Source: CAYZQE01 sp964480635 (GTDB lineage Bacteria; Pseudomonadota; Gammaproteobacteria; GCA-001735895). From it: a stretch of 36,993 nucleotides of DNA. Below, one piece after another: positions 7,690-15,592 of this stretch. The stretch spans positions 1-36,993 of the forward strand of contig CAYZQE010000013.1 of the NCBI GenBank assembly GCA_964480635.1, written 5' to 3'. The translations under genes were made by a program, and so were the position numbers. The stretch's first letter is position 1, and each line of letters opens with the position of its first letter. The notes below the pieces were generated by a model. The model worked only from the letters and a program-made list of their open reading frames with translations, was not told where the DNA came from and searched no databases.

Positions 7690-7838
7690 CAAAATATAGC
7701 TCTAAAATTAACCCCATTAACAGAATCCCCACCAACGTAACCAAAAATATTAACACCACCAAGTAGCCCAATAGGATCAGATTCTAAGTATTTTCCTGTA
7801 CTCGGATCATAATCTCTAAAGTAATTATAAACTAGCCT
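7690..7838 (-). pseudogene. Rhs/YD-repeat protein core remnant
   Basis: Reading the minus strand from 7838 gives RLVYNYFRDYDPSTGKYLES and then DPIGLLGGVNIFGYVGGDSV. This is the hallmark Rhs-associated core sequence (YNYFRDYDPSTGRYLQSDPIGL in typical proteins). A TAG lies immediately upstream in this frame, and homology fades after GVNF near 7690. Only about 50 codons remain of what is normally a very large toxin-delivery protein. No Rhs toxin tip or immunity gene is seen. It is a relic next to a toxin-antitoxin module, marking this stretch as accessory DNA. Confidence 0.78.
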
Positions 7839-8008
7839 CTAAAAATATGGCTCTTTTTTATAAGCCAAACCCAAATATTTAAAGAAAATCCATGCGACGA
7901 CACATCCTGAGAATCTAACAAAAAATATAGAAGCACACAGAGAAACAGAAAAAAATGGTGAAGACTGATATGCTTAAAAGAACAGAAACAATAACAGGAG
8001 CAAAGATT

Positions 8009-8212
8009 ATGGCACTCGCTAATATAAAACAAGAAGCCCATCATTTAATCGACCAATTACCTGATAATGCCACGTGGAAAGATATTGCATATGAAGCGTA
8101 TGTGCATCAAGAAATAGAAGCAGGATTAGAGGCGGTTAAAAATGGCGAAATCGCCAGTGATGACGATGTAAAAAAAGCATTTAGTCAATGGGGCGTACAG
8201 CTTGAAGCTTAA
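8009..8212 (+). CDS. Antitoxin of a type II toxin-antitoxin pair (RelB-like)
   Basis: This 67-residue acidic protein is encoded directly before a ParE/RelE toxin. The frame is open from 7955, but the ATG at 8009 has a strong AGGAG eight bases upstream and gives MALANIKQEAHHLIDQLPDN. The middle segment, ATWKDIAYEAYVHQEIEAGLEAVKNGEI, matches small antitoxins annotated as addiction-module components, which wrap the toxin with a C-terminal helix. It would neutralise the toxin and repress the operon. Its last 11 bases overlap the toxin frame. Confidence 0.8.
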   Translation: MALANIKQEAHHLIDQLPDNATWKDIAYEAYVHQEIEAGLEAVKNGEIASDDDVKKAFSQWGVQLEA

Positions 8213-8486
8213 ATGGACAAAACGTGCATTACAGCAATTAGATAAAGCCATAGACTATATAGCCGAAGACAACCCCTTAGCGGCACTAGCCATGGCACAA
8301 AGAATATATAAAGCAACAGACATTCTCAAACAGCAACCGGATATCGGGCGTGACGGCCGTGTTAAACACACCAAAGAATGGGTTATTAAAAAGACAGCTT
8401 ATTTGTTGGCTTACAGCATTGAAAATAATACGATCTATTTATTAAGCTTGATCCATAGTAAGCAGCACTGGCCGAGTGAATTATAA
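8202..8486 (+). CDS. ParE/RelE-superfamily toxin
   Basis: This 94-residue basic protein matches the ParE/RelE fold. It has an N-terminal strand and helix (LKWTKRALQQLDKAIDYIAE), a central IGRDGRVKHTKEWVIKKTAYLLAYSI and a C-terminal strand, IYLLSLIHSKQHWP. The pattern G-R-x-G-R-V-x-x-T-x-E-W-V is typical of ParE-like toxins, which act on gyrase or on mRNA; sequence alone does not decide which. The first in-frame start before the fold is TTG at 8202, overlapping the antitoxin by 11 bases. The next ATG would remove the first third. The weak TTG start and overlap would keep toxin below antitoxin. Confidence 0.85.
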   Translation: MKLKWTKRALQQLDKAIDYIAEDNPLAALAMAQRIYKATDILKQQPDIGRDGRVKHTKEWVIKKTAYLLAYSIENNTIYLLSLIHSKQHWPSEL

Positions 8487-8841
8487 ATAAAGAGAGGAGT
8501 GCTCATCTAACTGCCCGTCAAAGGTGAATCATGGGATCAGCCAGCTTGATTTTTGAAGTTAGCACTTTTTTATCGCCACCATGAGCACTTTAACGCGTTG
8601 GCCGATTAACAAGTTGAGCGACCTTATGGTGAAATGAATCACCTCCATAAATCTCGCCTCTTTCTGTTTCCCCACCGCCCCAACTTGACCACCCACAACT
8701 GCCAACAACTGACCAGTGCTCTTCAAATGACCATTAAAGCTAATGTACTCTAGGAATAGTAGAGACCTGAGCCTACCTCCTTGCGGAACCATTTTATTTT
8801 AAGCCCTATAAATCACCTTCTTTGCTTTCTTAATGACAAAA
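8487..8841. other. Unassigned accessory intergenic region
   Basis: This stretch of about 350 bases lies between the toxin gene and the terminator of the RND gene. A 77-codon minus-strand frame (8559-8792, MVPQGGRLRSLLFLEYISFN onward) is open, but I do not recognise it. It has no signal peptide or domain, and no clear ribosome site. Local composition is less AT-rich than its surroundings. It may be another mobile-element relic. Confidence 0.4.
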
Positions 8842-8865
8842 AAAAGCCCCGATAACGGGGCTTTT
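8842..8865 (-). terminator. Intrinsic terminator of the RND permease gene
   Basis: AAAAGCCCCG (8842-8851) pairs with CGGGGCTTTT (8856-8865) around ATAA. On the minus strand a run of eight T follows the GC stem, about 20 bases after the RND stop codon. This is a textbook rho-independent terminator. On the plus strand a shorter T-run gives some bidirectional capacity. Confidence 0.92.
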
Positions 8866-8884
8866 AATAAGCAGAGATTAAGTC

Positions 8885-11620
8885 TTATTTATTCCCAAAT
8901 ATATACTTAGGCTTTATCCAAAACATCAATAATGGGAGAAAGGTAAATGCTAAGAACACATCTATTATTAGGGCTTGACCAATATACATACTAAGACCCC
9001 AAGTATTGGCAAGCTCAGTTGATACTAATGGAATAAAGCTACCTAACAGTACGATAACAGAGGCTATGATGGCACCACCTGTTGTACGCAATGTTTTATA
9101 GACTGCATCGGCCCAATCACCTGCTGATGCTGCATATTCCTCTTTCAGTCGTTCTATTAAGTATATCGAATAGTCGACACCTAAGCCCATAGCGATACTT
9201 AATGTCACCAATAAATGGAAAGCTAAGTTACCTGACCAGTTTTGCACTGAGGTAAAATAACCGCCCAAACCATATTGAGCAAACAACGTAATGCCTAATA
9301 ACGTGACCAAGATAAAGGGCACTGAAATAGAGCGGAACATCAACATAGTTATCACAAAGATAGCTAAGGCTGTTTGTAATGGGCTGACTAACCAGTTATC
9401 AAATGTGACTTCTCTGGTTGCTTCTGTCGCACCTAAGAAACCACCAATGCCTGGTGCAGTAATGCTCTTATCACCAACAATGGTAACTACCGCACCTGTT
9501 TCTGGCATAGTGACCGTTTCACCGACATTAAAGCCAAACTTAATTTTATTAAATCCGGGTTCATTTTCGTGGTCTTTAATATACTTTTGAATATCAACCA
9601 CAACAGCATGCGTTTTAACAGGGTCTAAGGTGTTTACAAAACCCATTATTATCGCTTCATTCCAGTCATCTGACACAAAGGAGGTTAAATCACCATCGCT
9701 GGTATTAACTTCAAGCAACCCATTAATGTTTTGCACAACATCGTTAGGTATCGGAACATACTCTGGGTCTTCGGGGTCTCCATAGACATCCATTCTTGAT
9801 TTAATGAACTCAGCCGTAGGCACACGGAATAAGCTCATATCATCACCTGTAGGTGACATGAATAACATATTAACTAACTTAATATATTGAACGTATGAAC
9901 CCGTAAAGCCAATGTCTGGATGAGCTCGCATCCAATCTTCCATTTTTTCGATGGCACCAAGCACTTCTGCGTCATTCATAATGCCTTGCGCGCCAAGCTC
10001 GTCTTCATCCCAACAGCCTTTAGGAAGCAGATTGTCATTTTCATCGTAATCATTACAAATAGGTGCCATAGGCACTCTACTGGTAAATGGGATATTGGCA
10101 GAAATAACACCTGGCATCACTTCACCCAAGCGGTTTAAATCTTGAATGGTAATTGAGCGCTCTTTAAAGGCAGCACGAGGATAGTTAATGCCTTTTTCAA
10201 CACCCGGCATTAAATCGGCCGCTGTGCCTTCCATTATTTTTGTCTCGGCAGCAGACCAATAAATTAAACCACCAACAATAGCAACGAACACCCATTTATA
10301 AGGCCCCATTAATAAATTAGTGGTTGATTTAGCCGCCGCATTTTCAAAGCGTGTAGGTTCGCATAATGCATGATGCTCTTTAACATTAATTTTAGGCGGA
10401 AAATACGACATTAATATTGGGATTAATGTCGTCGTCGTAATAATTAACGTTGCCATGCCAAACATACCAAAATAGGCATAGGCTTTGTAAAACGAAATAT
10501 CAACACTAGCCAAGGTAGCGAAGCCTACCATGTCAGTCACTATGGCTAATAAGGCAGGAATAATTGTCGCGGCAATTGCTTTTTCAGATGCAATCATCGT
10601 GTCGCAGTCATTATTTAGCATCTCGGTTAAATATCGCCTCGTCACCTGCACCGCATGGCCAGTACCAATGGCTAATAACAGCATCGGCGTTAGCACCATC
10701 ATGGTGGTTAATTTAAACCCTGAAAGCCCCATTAAACCTAAGGTAAGAATAATGGTAGCAAACACGCCTGCTAATGGATAAATAGCACCGCGCCAACCTT
10801 TATTTTGCCACCATAAAATAACAATAACGATTAAGATGCTGAGTACAAATAACCACCATTTATTAACTAGGTCATACAGCATATAGGCTAAAAAGTATGG
10901 CTCACCAGCAACATAAATTTCGACTCGGTCGCCATATTTAGCTTTTACTTCATCCGCAATCGCAATAACTTCTTTTACCCAAGGCAAGTAAATCTCTTTA
11001 ACGCCATCATCATAATCACCAATGATAAAGGTACCACGAGCGGTACAGCCTGCTTGACCAAACACTTCACAGCGATTGCCATTTTCATCTTCCATGTACA
11101 GTAACATCGGTGCCATTACTGGGTTATTTTCTAGGCCTTCTTTTAAAAACTCTAATTGCTCTTGTGCCTTTTCAGGGTCTGATGAAATACCATTCGTCGG
11201 TATTAAGCGTTTAAAAACTAAACTACCGTCTTTACTACCCATATATTTTATTTTTTGGGCGGCTAAATCTAAAAAATTATTACCCCTAGAATTAGGTAAA
11301 TCAACCATTTTATGATGAACATCTTTCACCATATTAATAAACCATGGCTGATAAATGTCGCCGGGCTCTTTTAGGATAAAACCTAAAACCATTAAGTTAC
11401 CCATACCAAATTTTTGCTCGGCATAAGCATTCGTTGCTACATAACGGTTAGTCGCAGGTAATAAGGTATCTGGGTCATTACGAATATCTAAGTTTTTTAT
11501 TTGAATCGCTGCGAAAACAGTGCTGATTAAAACAACCATAACCACTAATAAGCGATTTCGCATAACCCAACTTGCATAGCGAATAGAAAATGGTTGTTTT
11601 TGAGCGTTTTGATCTGACAT
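8885..11620 (-). CDS. RND/MMPL-family transporter permease
   Basis: This is an inner-membrane RND-superfamily permease of the MMPL/HpnN-like group, expected to move a hydrophobic substrate using the proton gradient. The frame is open to 11719, but the ATG at 11620 gives MSDQNAQKQPFSIRYASW and has GGAAAAA just upstream, giving 911 residues. There are two repeats, each with one membrane helix, a large periplasmic loop and a 5-helix bundle. Helix-4 regions are LLAIGTGHAVQVTRRYL (first half) and MGLGVDYSIYLIERLKEEY (second half). The periplasmic loops contain cysteine pairs (CEVFGQAGC; CNDYDENDNLLPKGC) that could form disulfides. It lies downstream of a DUF1302 outer-membrane protein and a LolA-like carrier, a recurrent trio in proteobacteria, pointing to lipid or hydrophobic-compound trafficking across the envelope. 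The substrate is unknown. Confidence 0.85.
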   Translation of the reverse strand: MSDQNAQKQPFSIRYASWVMRNRLLVVMVVLISTVFAAIQIKNLDIRNDPDTLLPATNRYVATNAYAEQKFGMGNLMVLGFILKEPGDIYQPWFINMVKDVHHKMVDLPNSRGNNFLDLAAQKIKYMGSKDGSLVFKRLIPTNGISSDPEKAQEQLEFLKEGLENNPVMAPMLLYMEDENGNRCEVFGQAGCTARGTFIIGDYDDGVKEIYLPWVKEVIAIADEVKAKYGDRVEIYVAGEPYFLAYMLYDLVNKWWLFVLSILIVIVILWWQNKGWRGAIYPLAGVFATIILTLGLMGLSGFKLTTMMVLTPMLLLAIGTGHAVQVTRRYLTEMLNNDCDTMIASEKAIAATIIPALLAIVTDMVGFATLASVDISFYKAYAYFGMFGMATLIITTTTLIPILMSYFPPKINVKEHHALCEPTRFENAAAKSTTNLLMGPYKWVFVAIVGGLIYWSAAETKIMEGTAADLMPGVEKGINYPRAAFKERSITIQDLNRLGEVMPGVISANIPFTSRVPMAPICNDYDENDNLLPKGCWDEDELGAQGIMNDAEVLGAIEKMEDWMRAHPDIGFTGSYVQYIKLVNMLFMSPTGDDMSLFRVPTAEFIKSRMDVYGDPEDPEYVPIPNDVVQNINGLLEVNTSDGDLTSFVSDDWNEAIIMGFVNTLDPVKTHAVVVDIQKYIKDHENEPGFNKIKFGFNVGETVTMPETGAVVTIVGDKSITAPGIGGFLGATEATREVTFDNWLVSPLQTALAIFVITMLMFRSISVPFILVTLLGITLFAQYGLGGYFTSVQNWSGNLAFHLLVTLSIAMGLGVDYSIYLIERLKEEYAASAGDWADAVYKTLRTTGGAIIASVIVLLGSFIPLVSTELANTWGLSMYIGQALIIDVFLAFTFLPLLMFWIKPKYIFGNK

Positions 11621-11699
11621 AGATTTTTTCCAGATTTTTAATTTGTATTGAGGTTTATTCTTTTTTATAAACAATAAAACATTATTTATAAAAAAGAAT

Positions 11700-11717
11700 G
11701 GGGAGCTAATGCTCCCC
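11700..11717 (-). terminator. Intrinsic terminator after the DUF1302 gene
   Basis: GGGGAGC (11700-11706) pairs with GCTCCCC (11711-11717) around TAAT. On the minus strand the stem is followed by ATTC and six T. It lies about 23 bases after the DUF1302 stop and 80 bases before the chosen RND start, so the RND gene is either read through or has its own promoter near 11630-11690. Confidence 0.82.
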
Positions 11718-11739
11718 AAAAACTACTTTATTATCATTA

Positions 11740-14169
11740 TTAGAATAAGTACTTAAGTCCTAACTGTACATTTGAAGATGCTTTAAACTGGCCGAAGGTT
11801 GTATCTTCGTCCCCCCAGTATTTATTAATCTCAAATGTTCCTACCATCTCGTCATTGATACCGTATTCAACATCGAAACGATTCCAATAACCTCCTCCAT
11901 TTTCTGCAATGATAATGTTGTTCCAACGATGCTGGCCATCATCACCAAAAGGCTTAGATAAAAAGAAAGAAACAAATGTTTCAACTTCGTCGCCTTTGTT
12001 TAAACCGTTCGTTAAAGACATTGATGAAAAATCACCCGTATAAACAGTTACACCATCTTTATAGTCTAAATTATACATTTGAATTAACTGAGTACTGACT
12101 AAAAGATTAGACATAACAGTAATATCAACACCAATAACGTACTTAAACATATCCGCTTCTTGCATAGTTAATGCGCCTGTTAAATTACCTATAGATAACT
12201 CATCTAAGTTAACCACTGGCTGCATAACGCCAATATCATAAGAAAACTCACCACGAAGTATGACGGGAGCAAAGTCAGTATCAACTGCCGAATCGAATGA
12301 AAAACCTAATGTTGTAATTTGCTTTAACTTTTCTTCAAATACTAACTTGGCGGGGGTTGCTCCACTTTGAGAGCTAAATGCAGTACCACCATTTGCCAAA
12401 GTTCCACCCGATGATAAAGATAACGTTGTTACGGTATAAGCTTCGGCATTTGGGTTTTGGTCATTAACATCAACAAGACCGTCAAAATTAGTGTCTCTAG
12501 GCTGACCTAATGCATCCATAGAACTGACATTTTTATTAACTGACAATTCATTGCCTGCACTATCTTCCCAGCTCATATCAACATAAGGGTTAGAATCATA
12601 CCGATAGGCATAATTTAGTGAAAAATTCATGCCACTTTCTGTCGAATCTTTATACCTAAAGCCGATATTTTGGTTACTTTCTTCTTTATGGATATTTCTA
12701 TACTCCGTTGACATACCAATAAAAGCATCAAACGTTCCAAACGTTGTATTACCCATATAGTCAAAAGCAGAGGTTGGGTTAGCAGTATTTAAAGTACCTG
12801 TAAACTGGTTAGTTGTTGAGTTACTAAAAAATGAATTGCCCATACCTTGAATTGCAGCATTTTGTAATGCTTGATTAAAAGCCATCGTATCAGCATCTGC
12901 TGGATTATTTGTTGGTGGATTAACGCCAAGATTTGTTGCCATAGTACCAGTTGTTGTTGCTTGATCTGCTGGAGCTGTACTTAACCCCATTCCTGCAGCA
13001 ACTGCATTGAACATTTGCCCACCTAGACTTTGAAGAGCTGTATTCACCTCAGCTGGAGTTGAACCAATTGATGCCGCAGTAACTTGTCCGGTTTGAAGAC
13101 CCACTAGATAATTTTCAAAATTTGTTAATAAACCACCTGCATTATTAGCCGCCTGGTTTAATACTTCATTACCCGTTTGCAAGCCATTCATAAAAGGTAA
13201 AAACACAACATTCAGCAATGCTTCCTCATCAGTTCCATCTAAAATAGGGCCATTAAACTGCATAACATTTGAACCATCACCAAAAGCGTCGGGGTTTGCA
13301 ACACCCGGTCCATTCCCTGCAGTTAAGCCTCCTCCCACTTGTGAAAACGTTCGATTTGGCGCTCCTGTACCTAAAGCCGTAAACTGGCTTACTGTAGTTA
13401 AGGCCATTGGGCCTCTACTTAGCGCACTTGTTCCACCAGCGCCACCAAGCCCACCCATTGTTAACAATGTTTGAAAAACACCTGATGTTTTACCCATGTC
13501 ATTAGCGATACTACTAAAGCCATTAACTGGGCCATTAATGGTATCAACGCCTTTGAACAGGAAAGGAGCACCGGCATCTTCAGCACCATCTTCACCTAAC
13601 CCCGAAATGAAGTTAGCTTTAGCTTCAGATAAAATAATTTGTATATTAGCTCCATTCGACAAATCTGTTTCAGCATTAATCATCCATACTGGAATGCGCG
13701 AATCTTCTGATGCATTTTGATTTAGCTCGCGAAAATCGGTTGGGTTAATAAAGTCTAATAATTTAATGCCATCTGCTGTGCCCCATACTACTTGTTGCTT
13801 ACCTAAACGTAAGTACCAGTCTCCGACGCTTGTATCAACATAAAACTCTCTAAGTATTTCATATTGACCATCATCTTCTCCGCCTTCTAAACGGTCACTA
13901 GCCGCTTCACCTTCGTTCGACAGTAATATTTCTGCATGAAACGATGAATCCTCACCAAAGTCTTTATTTATAAATAATTTTAATGAAGTCTCTACCTTCA
14001 TGGCATCACCAGTTTCATGTGCTTCTGATGCGCCTGTTACTGTGCCATCTTCAATAAAAAGGCCGTATTCTATTTTTGCTTCACCGCTGATTTCAAATTC
14101 AGCGAATGCTGTACTCGGCATGACAAGCGCAAATGCAACTGCGCTTGCTAATGTATTTAATTTAAACAT
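11740..14169 (-). CDS. DUF1302 family outer-membrane protein with long low-complexity insert
   Basis: This is a secreted protein of the DUF1302 type, thought to be an outer-membrane beta-barrel partner of the neighbouring RND permease. The ATG at 14169 has GAGG six bases upstream; the TTG at 14181 is less likely. Residues 1-23 are a signal peptide ending AFA, followed by EFEISGEAKIEYG. The N-terminal part (to about 185) includes WYLRLGKQQVVWGTADGIKLLDFINP, a typical family signature. From about residue 190 to 480 there is a Gly-, Ala-, Asn- and Thr-rich segment without family motifs. After it, barrel-like strands resume and the protein ends QLGLKYLF, an outer-membrane C-terminal aromatic signature. 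At 809 residues it is longer than the roughly 500-700 usual for the family. Confidence 0.85.
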   Translation of the reverse strand: MFKLNTLASAVAFALVMPSTAFAEFEISGEAKIEYGLFIEDGTVTGASEAHETGDAMKVETSLKLFINKDFGEDSSFHAEILLSNEGEAASDRLEGGEDDGQYEILREFYVDTSVGDWYLRLGKQQVVWGTADGIKLLDFINPTDFRELNQNASEDSRIPVWMINAETDLSNGANIQIILSEAKANFISGLGEDGAEDAGAPFLFKGVDTINGPVNGFSSIANDMGKTSGVFQTLLTMGGLGGAGGTSALSRGPMALTTVSQFTALGTGAPNRTFSQVGGGLTAGNGPGVANPDAFGDGSNVMQFNGPILDGTDEEALLNVVFLPFMNGLQTGNEVLNQAANNAGGLLTNFENYLVGLQTGQVTAASIGSTPAEVNTALQSLGGQMFNAVAAGMGLSTAPADQATTTGTMATNLGVNPPTNNPADADTMAFNQALQNAAIQGMGNSFFSNSTTNQFTGTLNTANPTSAFDYMGNTTFGTFDAFIGMSTEYRNIHKEESNQNIGFRYKDSTESGMNFSLNYAYRYDSNPYVDMSWEDSAGNELSVNKNVSSMDALGQPRDTNFDGLVDVNDQNPNAEAYTVTTLSLSSGGTLANGGTAFSSQSGATPAKLVFEEKLKQITTLGFSFDSAVDTDFAPVILRGEFSYDIGVMQPVVNLDELSIGNLTGALTMQEADMFKYVIGVDITVMSNLLVSTQLIQMYNLDYKDGVTVYTGDFSSMSLTNGLNKGDEVETFVSFFLSKPFGDDGQHRWNNIIIAENGGGYWNRFDVEYGINDEMVGTFEINKYWGDEDTTFGQFKASSNVQLGLKYLF

Positions 14170-14278
14170 GTTAACCCTCAATTTAGTTTTTTTGAGATTT
14201 ACTCTTAGGTAATAATCTCATTTTGAAATTCAAATCTTATCGCTAAATATATCTAGCAAAACTGATATAACTACTTTC

Positions 14279-14310
14279 AATAAGTGCCAATATCGCTATC
14301 AGCACTTATT
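14279..14310 (-). other. Intercistronic hairpin without T-run
   Basis: AATAAGTGC (14279-14287) pairs perfectly with GCACTTATT (14302-14310) around 14 bases. On the minus strand it lies just after the LolA-like gene and before the DUF1302 gene. No T-tract follows, so it is more likely an mRNA-stabilising or processing hairpin than a terminator. Confidence 0.5.
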
Positions 14311-14326
14311 CAGAGTCATTCAACTT

Positions 14327-15280
14327 TTAACGTTTGATTTTTCTTAGTGTTCTTTCAGTCCAAAGCTTTGGCTTTAATTTTGGATCATTATAAGTCACAA
14401 CTTCTGGTGGAATAACGGCCCAAGTTTCATGACCTGTTGCAAAAGTTTTGCCATACCAATATCCCCAAACTGATTGACGGTCATCTGTACCAACTGATTG
14501 CCAATCACGGTCAATAACTTTAATCATTTCACCGTTCTTGAAAAACTCAGTACGATAATCGCCAAATGTCTTGGTATCGACATAGCTAATACGGTCGTCA
14601 TACCACCAGTTATCAAATTTTGTTGTACTTTTTACTTTATAAACAGATTTACCATCTGACACACATGAAGCGCCAGGTAAATTGCGGGTAAATTTATTTT
14701 TTTCGTTTTCTTTTAAAGTAATGGAACCAAGGCAACCACTAAATGTTTCCGTGCCCATTAAGACATGAGTTTCATCTCCTGGCTTTCTTAAAACAACATC
14801 ACCAAATGTAAAATCTGTTCCGCCCCATGCATCATCTTGTGCGGGTTCTGCAAAACGACGAATTTTTCTTAACGATGGGATCCAAATGGCGTAAGACTGG
14901 CTTTTACCTGGCTCATCAAAGTCGGTGACTAACATACCTGTTCCACGTAATTTACCCGAACGGAAAATAGCTAAATCGCGTGCTTTAACATTTGGATCAT
15001 CGTCATAGTCGTTATTTAGATAACGTTCAACGGTAATGGTTGTTGGCTTTTTGCCTTTTGATTTATTGACTAGAACCGTTATTTTTTTGCCTTTCTTTTG
15101 AATGCCATAGTTATCAAAACCATAAAAATGGTTGACATAAAAAACCTGGTCTATAATTTGATCTGCCGTGAGATCACCGCTTGGATAAGCCAGACTACGG
15201 TCTACCGCAGACGTGGCCATAGTAGAAATAGAAAGCGTTATTGCCGCAGCAATTGTGCTAGTCACCTTTGAAAAACGCAT
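14327..15280 (-). CDS. Outer-membrane lipoprotein-sorting (LolA-like) protein
   Basis: This is a periplasmic protein of the family annotated as outer membrane lipoprotein-sorting protein, with a LolA/LolB-like half-barrel that could carry a lipid between membranes. The frame opens at 15292, but the ATG at 15280 has GAGGG close upstream and is preferred. Residues 1-25 form a signal peptide ending ATSA. Family signatures include DFDEPGKSQSYAIWIPSLRK, RRFAEPAQDDAWGGTDFTFGD and, near the C-terminus, WQSVGTDDRQSVWGYWYGKTFATGHETWA. Two cysteines (in FSGCLGS and GASCVSDG) may pair in the periplasm. The gene is first of three minus-strand genes with a DUF1302 barrel and an RND permease, together forming a plausible trans-envelope route. 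The cargo is unknown. Confidence 0.85.
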   Translation of the reverse strand: MRFSKVTSTIAAAITLSISTMATSAVDRSLAYPSGDLTADQIIDQVFYVNHFYGFDNYGIQKKGKKITVLVNKSKGKKPTTITVERYLNNDYDDDPNVKARDLAIFRSGKLRGTGMLVTDFDEPGKSQSYAIWIPSLRKIRRFAEPAQDDAWGGTDFTFGDVVLRKPGDETHVLMGTETFSGCLGSITLKENEKNKFTRNLPGASCVSDGKSVYKVKSTTKFDNWWYDDRISYVDTKTFGDYRTEFFKNGEMIKVIDRDWQSVGTDDRQSVWGYWYGKTFATGHETWAVIPPEVVTYNDPKLKPKLWTERTLRKIKR

Positions 15281-15592
15281 AAAAACCCTCATTAGTTAGA
15301 TAATATAAAACTTATAAATAAACATGTTTACAAATTCCAAATCCCTACATAAGAATAATAAAAAAACTGCGCGAATTTTAAAGCAAAAAACAAATCTCTT
15401 TAACCACAACATTTAAAGACAATAAGCTTTTGTTTCCCCTATGCTCAGCAATAAATTACACTCTCTCAACATCCATATGTAGGGATTCGGGAAGTCGACA
15501 TCCCAATATTTACCCAGCACAATGACTGCGCCAGGTTAAAATGTCAAACTAAAGCTAACCTATGTTAATACAAATTAGATGTTGCTAATATT
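15281..15592. other. Divergent intergenic region between LolA-like gene and nadC
   Basis: This stretch of about 310 bases must hold the promoters of both divergent genes. The minus-strand side is strongly AT-rich (15300-15420). A near-palindrome, GGGAAGTCGACATCCC (15489-15504, 14 of 16 positions symmetric), stands out as a possible operator. I could not place either promoter firmly, and I see no RNA gene or ORF. Confidence 0.4.

Noticed and set aside
7832..8044. 70-codon minus-strand frame overlapping the antitoxin start
   Set aside because: It overlaps the antitoxin and its ribosome site and shows only a Cys/Phe-rich antisense composition.
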